A stretch of DNA of 7,664 bases from Haemophilus sp. (lineage in GTDB: Bacteria > Pseudomonadota > Gammaproteobacteria > Enterobacterales > Pasteurellaceae), in assembly GCA_019423025.1 (NCBI GenBank), contig JAHZCD010000017.1, forward strand, positions 1-7,664, written 5' to 3'. The position numbers and the translations under genes were made by a program. Shown piece after piece: positions 1 to 5,483 of the stretch. A model generated the notes under the pieces. That model worked only from the letters and a program-made list of their open reading frames with translations, was not told the DNA's origin and did not search any database. How positions within the stretch are numbered: the stretch's first letter is position 1; every line of letters begins with the position of its first letter.

Positions 1-3
1 AAT

Positions 4-38
4 CATCAAATAATTGATGTATTAACTGTAACAAGTTA
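4..38. other. Two small stem-loops upstream of the first terminator
   Basis: CATCAA at 4-9 pairs with TTGATG at 14-19 around a four-base ATAA loop, and TAACT at 23-27 pairs with AGTTA at 34-38. They lie just before a strong terminator, so this stretch is probably the 3' untranslated end of a gene or small RNA lying left of the window. No reading frame can be assigned from so little sequence, and both stems are AT-rich and may be chance. Confidence 0.25.
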
Positions 39-45
39 GATTAAG

Positions 46-72
46 AAGGCGTATCGAAAGATACGCCTTTTT
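46..72 (+). terminator. Intrinsic terminator of the upstream unit
   Basis: A perfect 10-bp stem (AAGGCGTATC at 46-55 with GATACGCCTT at 60-69) closes on a GAAA tetraloop at 56-59, and the run of T continues to 72. This is a textbook Rho-independent terminator for rightward transcription entering the window. In the leftward direction the stem is followed by CTTAATC rather than a T run, so it should end selC transcripts poorly. Confidence 0.9.
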
Positions 73-74
73 GT

Positions 75-101
75 TTGCCTAAAATTCAGTGAAATTATAA
101 T
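75..101 (+). promoter_or_regulatory. Weak candidate rightward promoter antisense to selC
   Basis: A perfect -10 hexamer TATAAT lies at 96-101, with TTGCCT (4 of 6) at 75-80 after a short 15-bp spacer. If active, it would start near 108 and read through the antisense strand of the tRNA-Sec gene toward selA. Perfect -10 hexamers are common by chance in AT-rich DNA and the spacer is poor, so this is only a candidate. Confidence 0.2.
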
Positions 102-162
102 GAAAGTTCAAATTAAACATGTGAATGTTAGGGAGAGAGAAATATTCTTTGGAAGAAAAGAG

Positions 163-257
163 TGGCGGAAGGTCATGGGAGTTGAACCCACCCGGGAACG
201 CTGGCGTCCCCAACAGGATTTGAAGTCCTGCCACCTCACCGGAGATGACGACCTTCC
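163..257 (-). tRNA. selC: tRNA-Sec (anticodon TCA)
   Basis: This is the selenocysteine tRNA that reads UGA in mRNAs carrying a SECIS element. On the minus strand it begins GGAAGGTC (257-250), which pairs with GACCTTCC (174-167) to give the 8-bp acceptor stem typical of bacterial tRNA-Sec. Discriminator G is at 166 and an encoded CCA at 165-163. The anticodon stem CAGGA/TCCTG encloses loop CTTCAAA with anticodon TCA at 223-221. A long extra arm (GGGGACGC/GCGTTCCC, about 199-216) and an extended D arm are also class features. The total of 95 nt equals E. coli selC as I recall it, and the sequence is close to it throughout. It is charged with serine by SerS, converted to Sec-tRNA by SelA (next gene, divergent) and delivered by SelB. 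No clear hairpin terminator was found downstream on the minus strand. Confidence 0.98.
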
Positions 258-261
258 GTTA

Positions 262-290
262 TTGAAATTGCGGTTACTTTAGCGTAAATT
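262..290 (+). promoter_or_regulatory. Predicted selA promoter
   Basis: TTGAAA (262-267) and TAAATT (285-290) are 17 bp apart, giving a predicted start near 297 and a leader of about 33 nt before the selA ATG. The predicted start falls at the edge of the -35 box of the opposing selC promoter. No operator or SECIS-like hairpin is obvious in the short leader; only a weak 5-bp stem (300-304 with 312-316) is visible. Confidence 0.5.
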
Positions 291-304
291 AGTTCGCAAT
301 TCAA
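276..304 (-). promoter_or_regulatory. Predicted selC promoter
   Basis: On the minus strand TTGAAT (304-299) and TAAAGT (281-276) are separated by exactly 17 bp. Transcription would begin near 269, leaving a leader of about 11 nt for RNase P to remove before the mature 5' end at 257. Its elements interleave with the predicted selA promoter on the other strand. The call rests on hexamer match and spacing only. Confidence 0.55.
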
Positions 305-329
305 CGCCATTTTGAAATAGGAATTAAAA

Positions 330-1712
330 ATGACCGCACTTTTTCAACAACTTCCTTCGGTAGATAAATTTTTAAAAACACCAGAAGGTGAAATGCTTTT
401 AACTGAATTTGGTCATTCAGCTGTCGTGCGTGAATTGCGCCAATTATTGTCTGAAGGGCGCGAGTTTATTAAACAGCATCAAAATTTACCGCACTTTTTT
501 GCCGATCATCTAAGTACATTGCATTATTTACAAGAACGATTGACTCAACAAAATCATGTACAAATTAAATCAGTTCATAATTTAACAGGCACGGTATTAC
601 ATACAAATTTAGGACGAGCATTATGGGCTGAAAGTGCACAACAAGCGGCACTTCATGCGATGAAAGGTAATGTTGCGCTGGAATATGATTTGGAAGAAGG
701 AAAACGCAGTCATCGAGATAATTATATTAGTGAACTACTTGCGCAACTCACAGGTGCAGAAGCTGCATGTATTGTGAATAATAATGCGGCAGCCGTACTC
801 TTGATGCTGGCAACCTTCGCAAAAGATAAAGAAGTGATTATTTCCCGCGGGGAATTGATTGAAATTGGCGGAGCATTTCGCATTCCAGACATTATGGCTC
901 AAGCAGGCTGTAAACTTGTTGAAGTCGGAACAACAAATCGCACACATTTGAAAGATTATCGTCAAGCAATCAATGAAAACACGGCTTTCTTAATGAAAGT
1001 ACATTGCAGTAACTATCATATTAGTGGGTTTACCGCTTCGGTTTCAGAACAAGAGCTAGTTGATCTTGGACGAGAATTTGATATTTCAGTGATTACGGAT
1101 CTGGGTAGCGGTGCATTGATTGATCTAAGCCAATATCATTTACCGAATGAGCCGACGGTACAAGAAAAAGTCACACAGGGCGTAAACTTGGTGTCATTTT
1201 CAGGCGATAAATTATTGGGTGGAACACAAGCCGGTATTATCGTCGGTAAAAAAGAGTGGATTGCTCAGTTACAAGCTCACCCATTAAAACGCGTGTTGCG
1301 TTGTGATAAAGTGATTTTAGCCGGGCTTGAGGCAACATTACGCCTTTATCTCCAACCCGAAAAACTCACTGAAATGTTGCCAACTTTACATTTACTCACC
1401 CAATCGATGGATGTATTAAAAGAAAAAGCCGAACAACTTAAAGTCTGTTTAGCAAACCGCTTAAAAGATTACCAGGTTGAAATCGAAGAAAGTTTTGCTC
1501 AGATTGGGAGTGGATCTCAACCGATGGCGACGATTCCTTCTATTGCGGTAACGATAGCTGAAAAAACAGAGGCAAAATTGACCGCACTTTTAACGGTATT
1601 CAAAGCGTTAGAACAACCAATAATCGGCCGCGTTGAGAAAGGAAAAATTTGGTTAGATTTACGTAGCGTGGCTGACTTTAAGGCATTATTAGATACGGTG
1701 GAAAAATTATGA
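330..1712 (+). CDS. selA: L-seryl-tRNA(Sec) selenium transferase SelA
   Basis: SelA is a cytoplasmic PLP enzyme that turns seryl-tRNA(Sec) into selenocysteinyl-tRNA(Sec), using selenophosphate made by SelD (selD is not in this window). The 460-aa product is close in length to E. coli SelA (463 aa). A short N-terminal helical region that recognises tRNA-Sec is followed by the fold-type I aminotransferase core. Recognisable blocks are HNLTGTVLHTNLGRA (about 83-97) and SGDKLLGGTQAG (291-302); K294 in the latter is the expected PLP lysine. The ATG at 330 is chosen because AGGA (319-322) lies 7 nt upstream and the N-terminus aligns with the family (QLPSVDKFL). Codons 2-4 (Thr-Ala-Leu) are encoded by an uptake signal copy. 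The stop codon overlaps the selB start, so translation is probably coupled. The gene appears intact and ordinary. Confidence 0.98.
   Translation: MTALFQQLPSVDKFLKTPEGEMLLTEFGHSAVVRELRQLLSEGREFIKQHQNLPHFFADHLSTLHYLQERLTQQNHVQIKSVHNLTGTVLHTNLGRALWAESAQQAALHAMKGNVALEYDLEEGKRSHRDNYISELLAQLTGAEAACIVNNNAAAVLLMLATFAKDKEVIISRGELIEIGGAFRIPDIMAQAGCKLVEVGTTNRTHLKDYRQAINENTAFLMKVHCSNYHISGFTASVSEQELVDLGREFDISVITDLGSGALIDLSQYHLPNEPTVQEKVTQGVNLVSFSGDKLLGGTQAGIIVGKKEWIAQLQAHPLKRVLRCDKVILAGLEATLRLYLQPEKLTEMLPTLHLLTQSMDVLKEKAEQLKVCLANRLKDYQVEIEESFAQIGSGSQPMATIPSIAVTIAEKTEAKLTALLTVFKALEQPIIGRVEKGKIWLDLRSVADFKALLDTVEKL
333..341 (-). repeat. DNA uptake signal sequence (USS) 1
   Basis: Exact ACCGCACTT, the complement of the Haemophilus uptake core, lies directly after the selA start codon and encodes Thr-Ala-Leu at residues 2-4. 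Confidence 0.95.
488..496 (-). repeat. DNA uptake signal sequence (USS) 2
   Basis: Exact ACCGCACTT core inside selA, followed by a T run as in the extended uptake motif. It is read in a different frame from copy 1, giving Pro-His-Phe. Confidence 0.95.
1581..1589 (-). repeat. DNA uptake signal sequence (USS) 3
   Basis: Exact ACCGCACTT core near the 3' end of selA, followed by T-rich sequence. It encodes Thr-Ala-Leu. Confidence 0.95.
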
Positions 1713-3568
1713 TCATAGTTACATCAGGGCACGTCGATCATGGTAAAACAGCCCTTTTAAAAGCGCTGACAGGTACGAATACCGCCCATTTGCCGGAAGA
1801 AAAAAAACGTGGCATGACTATTGATTTAGGCTATGCCTATTTACCTTTAAAAGAGAAAGTGCTCGGGTTTATTGATGTACCTGGCCATGAAAAGTTTCTC
1901 GCCAACATGTTGGCCGGGCTTGGTGGTGTGCATTATGCCATGCTTATTGTTGCAGCCGATGAAGGGATTGCCGCACAAACTAAAGAACACTTAGCGATTT
2001 TACGTCAGCTTCAATTTACTGAAATCATGGTAGTGATTACCAAGGCAGACCGAGCAACTGATGAGCAAATCGAGGCACTAAAAACACAAATTCAGATGGA
2101 TTATCCATTCTTAGCTCAATCTCATTATTTTATTACATCGGCACAAACGGGCTTAGGAATTGATGCGTTACGCGATTATTTAGCCAATTTACCGGAATTA
2201 GCCGAAATAAATAAACCGTTTCGTTATGCTATCGACCGTGTCTTTAGCGTGAAAGGGGCGGGGACAGTGGTAACAGGGACAGCATTTGCGGGAACGGTGG
2301 CCATTGATGATGAACTCTTCCTTTCTACGGGACAAAAGGTTCGCGTAAAAAATATCCATGCTCAAAACACACCAAGTGAGAAAGGTGTCGCAGGTCAGCG
2401 TTTAGCGCTCAATTTAAACGTTGATTTAGATCGTATTCCAATGCAGCGTGGCGATTGGTTGTTAGCCTCAGAACCGCTTGAACCAACCGATCGTATTACT
2501 ATTGAAATTACACCTGAAGTGAATTTGAAAGACAGTCAGCCTGTACACATTTATCATGCGGCAAGCCGTACAACGGGTAAGCTCACCTTACTTGAAAGCA
2601 AAAATGCAATGAAAAATGACCGCACTTTGGCTGAGGTCATTTTAGAACAGCCATTATTTTTAGCTTTTGGGGATAAATTAATTTTACGTAGTGGTGATGC
2701 GAAAGCGTTAATTGGTGGTGCCAAGGTACTCGAAATTCACTCACAAAAACGTTATAAGCGCACAGAGGCTCGTCTAGCGTTCTTGGCTAAACTTAATCAG
2801 GCTCAAACCGCCACACAACGCATCGGATTGACCTTACAAAAAGAGGCGATTTCAGCTCAAGCTTTAATGTGGAGTGAGCAACTAACCGAAAATCAACTGG
2901 CTGAAGTATTAGCCGAGAATGGCGATATCCGTTTCCAAAATTGGTGTTTTAATCGCGATTATCAACGTGAAAAAACGCAGCAAATTTTGACCGCACTTGC
3001 CACCTATCATGAGCAACATAATGATCAGCTAGGTTTGAGTAAGGCCCGCTTATACCGTATTGCGACACTAAACCAACCGGAAAATCTGATTTATCATTTT
3101 ATTGAAGAAATGCTTGATGAAGGCCAATTGCAGCAGACTCGTGGCTGGTTGCATTTGCCTTCACACAAAATCCAATTTTCAGCCGAAGAGCAAAGCTTAT
3201 GGCAAGCGGTGTTTGCTGAATTTGAGAAAGCGCATGGTCAAGCCATTTGGGTGCGTGATATGGCAACAGCCTTGGCGCAAGATGAAAGTGTGATGCGTAA
3301 TTTTATGTATAAAGCGGGTAAATTGGGCTATCTTACGCCAATCGTAAAAGATCGATTTTTCCTGACTGAGAGCATTTATGCTTATGCTCGCTTAATTAAG
3401 CAAATAGCAGGTGAAGAAGGTAAGATTGCGGTAAATGAATTACGTGACAAGCTTAATTTTGGTCGAAAACTGACCGTACAGTTAATGGAGTATTTTGACC
3501 GTACCGGCTTTTTACGCCGCAAAGGCAATGACCATATTTTACGTGATAAAGATACATTTGATTTATAG
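1709..3568 (+). CDS. selB: Selenocysteine-specific elongation factor SelB
   Basis: SelB is the EF-Tu-like GTPase that carries Sec-tRNA(Sec) to the ribosome and binds the SECIS hairpin next to in-frame UGA codons. The 619 aa compare with 614 in E. coli. GTPase motifs are all present: GHVDHGKT (7-14), the switch I threonine in RGMTIDLGYAY (T37), DVPGH (56-60), TKAD (111-114) and SAQTG (144-148). The domain II block FSVKGAGTVVTGT is at 179-191. The C-terminal part holds winged-helix repeats; the last one, which binds SECIS RNA in E. coli, keeps GRK (585-587) and the RRKGNDH stretch (603-609). The start overlaps the selA stop as ATGA, with a partial Shine-Dalgarno GGTGG at 1697-1701. It ends in TAG, 7 bp before the lipoprotein gene. 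No lesions were seen. Confidence 0.98.
   Translation: MIIVTSGHVDHGKTALLKALTGTNTAHLPEEKKRGMTIDLGYAYLPLKEKVLGFIDVPGHEKFLANMLAGLGGVHYAMLIVAADEGIAAQTKEHLAILRQLQFTEIMVVITKADRATDEQIEALKTQIQMDYPFLAQSHYFITSAQTGLGIDALRDYLANLPELAEINKPFRYAIDRVFSVKGAGTVVTGTAFAGTVAIDDELFLSTGQKVRVKNIHAQNTPSEKGVAGQRLALNLNVDLDRIPMQRGDWLLASEPLEPTDRITIEITPEVNLKDSQPVHIYHAASRTTGKLTLLESKNAMKNDRTLAEVILEQPLFLAFGDKLILRSGDAKALIGGAKVLEIHSQKRYKRTEARLAFLAKLNQAQTATQRIGLTLQKEAISAQALMWSEQLTENQLAEVLAENGDIRFQNWCFNRDYQREKTQQILTALATYHEQHNDQLGLSKARLYRIATLNQPENLIYHFIEEMLDEGQLQQTRGWLHLPSHKIQFSAEEQSLWQAVFAEFEKAHGQAIWVRDMATALAQDESVMRNFMYKAGKLGYLTPIVKDRFFLTESIYAYARLIKQIAGEEGKIAVNELRDKLNFGRKLTVQLMEYFDRTGFLRRKGNDHILRDKDTFDL
2619..2627 (-). repeat. DNA uptake signal sequence (USS) 4
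   Basis: Exact ACCGCACTT core in selB, read as Asp-Arg-Thr-Leu, the third reading frame used by the signal in this window. Confidence 0.95.
2990..2998 (-). repeat. DNA uptake signal sequence (USS) 5
   Basis: Exact ACCGCACTT core in the C-terminal winged-helix part of selB, encoding Thr-Ala-Leu. Confidence 0.95.
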
Positions 3569-3575
3569 GTAATAC

Positions 3576-4478
3576 ATGAAAAAGACACTGATTTCAGCCT
3601 TAATTTTAACCGCACTTTTTGTGGTAACAGGCTGCGAAGATAAAGAAATGAAAGCAACCATTGAGCAACAAACACAGACAATTGCACAACTAACGGCAGA
3701 AAATACGCAATTAAAAGCTGAAAAAGAAAAGGCGGAGAAGGTTATTCCAGCAATTATTGCTCAAGATGATGTGATTTTTGATAAAGAGGAAACCATCAAA
3801 TATCCTAAATCGCTCAAAGAAGATGAATATGTGCCTGTAGAAGGTAAACTTCATTACAGCATTTCTACACTAAAAACGAATATTGAATGGTTAGATACAC
3901 TACTTTTAGAACAAATTTCAAAAAATGCAGATGGCAAACCAAGAAGTCGCGAGCAGCTTATTACGGATTACCAGAAAAAATATGATGAAGCTAAAAAAGA
4001 GATGTTGGAATTCCCGATAATTGGTGTTGATGAAACTTTAGAGTTAGCATTTAGTCACCAAAGAGGTAAGCTTGCTGTATTTTTAATAAATTATTACAGC
4101 TATGGCGGTGGCGCTCATGGCGTTGGTGGTTATCATTATCTTAATATTGATTTAGAAACGAAAAAACTGCTCTCATTTGATGATGTGTTTAAACCAAACC
4201 AACAAGCTAAATTAAAAGAGCTACTTTGGGAACGTTACACTCGATATGGCGAGGTAAAAGATGAGGAAGCATTTACATCAAAAGACGCTTTTGAAGTGAC
4301 CGATAATTTCTATTTAGATCATGATGGGATTCACTTTGTGTATAACGTGTATGAAATTGCGTCTTATGCAGAAGGACCACAGGAGCTTGTGATTGAGTGG
4401 TGGAATGCCTCTGCGTTATTGAAGCCTGAATTTCTTCAGAAACAGTATTATCCCGTTTCGAGTAATACGGCAGAATAA
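3576..4478 (+). CDS. Uncharacterised lipoprotein, coiled coil plus DUF4163/DUF3298 (PdaC/RsiV-like) domain
   Basis: This 300-aa protein has a lipoprotein signal peptide: Lys-Lys at 2-3, a hydrophobic core, and lipobox VTGC with the predicted lipidated Cys20. Residues about 27-56 are rich in Gln, Lys and Glu with Ile, Leu and Ala at heptad-like spacing, suggesting a short oligomerising coiled coil. The remainder resembles the DUF4163 plus DUF3298 pair of B. subtilis RsiV and PdaC. Signs are YSYGGGAHG (174-182), then LNIDLETKKLLSFDDVF (189-205), and GIHFVYNVYEIASYAEG (251-267). It should be anchored in the periplasm or outer membrane; Glu at +2 does not settle which. It starts 7 bp after selB, with its only SD-like AGG (3567-3569) overlapping the selB stop, so it probably depends on selAB transcription and translation. 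The function is unknown. RsiV binds lysozyme, but extending that here is speculation. An uptake signal encodes part of its signal peptide. Confidence 0.85.
   Translation: MKKTLISALILTALFVVTGCEDKEMKATIEQQTQTIAQLTAENTQLKAEKEKAEKVIPAIIAQDDVIFDKEETIKYPKSLKEDEYVPVEGKLHYSISTLKTNIEWLDTLLLEQISKNADGKPRSREQLITDYQKKYDEAKKEMLEFPIIGVDETLELAFSHQRGKLAVFLINYYSYGGGAHGVGGYHYLNIDLETKKLLSFDDVFKPNQQAKLKELLWERYTRYGEVKDEEAFTSKDAFEVTDNFYLDHDGIHFVYNVYEIASYAEGPQELVIEWWNASALLKPEFLQKQYYPVSSNTAE
3609..3617 (-). repeat. DNA uptake signal sequence (USS) 6
   Basis: Exact ACCGCACTT core followed by TTT. It encodes Thr12-Ala13-Leu14 in the hydrophobic core of the lipoprotein signal peptide. Confidence 0.95.
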
Positions 4479-4482
4479 CAAA

Positions 4483-4508
4483 GTGCGGCCAATATTGGCC
4501 GCATTTTT
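4483..4508. terminator. Bidirectional terminator between lipoprotein gene and tusA
   Basis: A perfect 20-bp palindrome (4484-4503, half-site TGCGGCCAAT) is flanked by AAAG on the left and TTTTT on the right, giving a strong stem in both directions. It lies 5 nt after the plus-strand stop (4476-4478). On the minus strand it begins 3 nt after the tusA stop (4509-4507), which itself sits in the T run. The rightward T run is good (five T), while the leftward one is shorter (CTTTG). Its left arm AAGTGCGGC matches 8 of 9 bases of the uptake signal. Confidence 0.85.
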
Positions 4509-4746
4509 ATTGGCCTTTTTTCACCCAGTATTTAAAAGGGGTGTCTTGGGTTTCACTCGCTAAAAGAGTATGTTCCATAAATTGGCAGAAGCTGGGAATA
4601 TCGCGAGTCGTGGCTGGGTCGTCAGCCAAAATAAGCAGAACTTCACCTTCATTCATGTGGCGAATGTTTTTTCTCACAAGCATTACAGGTTCTGGACAAC
4701 GTAAACCAACGGTATCAAGGGTTTTATCGACAGTAATTTCAGTCAT
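4507..4746 (-). CDS. tusA: Sulfur carrier protein TusA
   Basis: TusA is a small cytoplasmic protein that takes persulfide sulfur from the cysteine desulfurase IscS. It passes the sulfur through TusBCD and TusE to MnmA for 2-thiolation of U34 in Lys, Glu and Gln tRNAs. In E. coli it also affects molybdenum cofactor synthesis. The 79-aa product carries the family signature LDTVGLRCPEPVMLVRK (10-26) with the sulfur-accepting Cys17, then ADDPATTRDIPSFCQFMEH (41-59), both nearly as in E. coli. The ATG at 4746-4744 is the only sensible start, since an upstream ATG (4757-4755) is out of frame. A Shine-Dalgarno sequence is not evident. The gene converges on the lipoprotein gene, shares its terminator, and is divergent from yigZ. 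RCPEP-type relatives such as YedF exist, but the sequence fits TusA proper. Confidence 0.96.
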   Translation of the reverse strand: MTEITVDKTLDTVGLRCPEPVMLVRKNIRHMNEGEVLLILADDPATTRDIPSFCQFMEHTLLASETQDTPFKYWVKKGQ

Positions 4747-4779
4747 GGTTATTCATTAGTTTTATTGGAATTGAGCTAC

Positions 4780-4808
4780 ATCATACAATAATTATGGGGA
4801 AATTTCGA
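4780..4808 (-). promoter_or_regulatory. Predicted tusA promoter
   Basis: On the minus strand TCGAAA (4808-4803, 4 of 6) and TATGAT (4785-4780, 5 of 6) are 17 bp apart, predicting a start near 4773 and a 27-nt leader. It lies within the 115-bp intergenic stretch 4747-4861, which must also hold the yigZ promoter. I could not assign the latter with any confidence. Confidence 0.45.
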
Positions 4809-4861
4809 TAAATCCGCTATCAATGATAAACTACGCAACAAATTTACTTGAATAATATTCC

Positions 4862-5473
4862 ATGGCTGAATACCTTATCCCCAAAAGTGCGGTCGTTTTT
4901 GAAGAAGAAATTAAGAAAAGTCGATTTATCACGTATTTGCAACATACGGAAGGACTTGAACAAGCCAAAGCTTTTTGGGCAGAAATTAAAGCGCAGCACC
5001 CTAATGCCCGCCATCATTGTTGGGCTGCAGTGGCCGGCAAGCCAACGGATTCGCAGCAATTAGGTTTTTCCGATGATGGTGAGCCAGCTGGCACGGCAGG
5101 GAAACCGATGCTATCCGCTTTGCAAGGTAGCCAAATCGGTGAGATTAGTGCCGTAGTTGTTCGTTATTATGGTGGCATTTTATTAGGCACTGGCGGTTTA
5201 GTTCGTGCTTATGGAAATGGTGTGCAGCAAGCTTTAAAATTATTAGAAACTGAACGAAAAGTAGAACGTCAGTTATTCCAAGTTCATTGTGATTATGCAC
5301 AATTAAATTGGATCCAAATTTTATGTGAACAGCATCAAATTGAAATTTATCAACAAGATTTTCAAGTACAGATTACATTGCAGTTAGGCATTAGTGAAGA
5401 TCAAATTAAACCTTTTGAACAAGCATTAATTGAGCGTTCGGCAGGAACGTTGAAATTAGAAGAAATGAATTAA
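4862..5473 (+). CDS. yigZ: YigZ/IMPACT family protein (UPF0029 plus DUF1949)
   Basis: The 203-aa protein matches the bacterial YigZ family (E. coli YigZ is about 204 aa), related to the N-terminal domain of eukaryotic IMPACT, a regulator of the eIF2-alpha kinase Gcn2. The bacterial role is not firmly settled. The N-terminal UPF0029 domain holds EEIKKSRFIT (15-24), ARHHCWA (49-55), LGFSDDGEPAGTAGKPML (67-84) and VVRYYGGILLGTGGLVRAYG (99-118). A smaller C-terminal DUF1949 domain, a ferredoxin-like fold, covers roughly 135-200. The ATG at 4862 matches the E. coli N-terminus, yet no Shine-Dalgarno is visible in the AT-rich leader before it. An uptake signal encodes Ser9-Ala10-Val11. It is the first gene of a probable operon with trkH (10-bp gap) and hemG. 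Confidence 0.95.
   Translation: MAEYLIPKSAVVFEEEIKKSRFITYLQHTEGLEQAKAFWAEIKAQHPNARHHCWAAVAGKPTDSQQLGFSDDGEPAGTAGKPMLSALQGSQIGEISAVVVRYYGGILLGTGGLVRAYGNGVQQALKLLETERKVERQLFQVHCDYAQLNWIQILCEQHQIEIYQQDFQVQITLQLGISEDQIKPFEQALIERSAGTLKLEEMN
4885..4893 (+). repeat. DNA uptake signal sequence (USS) 7
   Basis: Exact AAGTGCGGT core at the start of yigZ, preceded by A-rich sequence. It encodes Ser-Ala-Val. Confidence 0.95.
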
Positions 5474-5483
5474 GCGAGATATT

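Noticed and set aside
100..282. A 60-codon plus-strand reading frame over the tRNA-Sec gene
   Set aside because: It runs antisense through selC, has no ribosome binding site, and its middle is simply the tRNA complement translated.
290..345. SECIS-like hairpin in the selA leader that could give SelB autoregulation
   Set aside because: Only a 5-bp AT-rich stem (300-304 with 312-316) forms, without the GU-rich apical loop or bulged U needed for SelB binding.
735..965. Minus-strand open frame inside selA
   Set aside because: It lies wholly within a strongly conserved gene on the other strand, is Cys-rich in a way typical of shadow frames, and resembles no family I know.
641..3210. Actinobacillus-type uptake signals (ACAAGCGGT)
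   Set aside because: The only candidates, 641-649 (ACAAGCGGC) and 3202-3210 (GCAAGCGGT), each miss one base, whereas the Haemophilus type is exact eight times.
3382..3687. Minus-strand frame across the selB-lipoprotein junction
   Set aside because: It is basic and Leu/Ser-rich, antisense to two well-supported genes, and has no recognisable domain.
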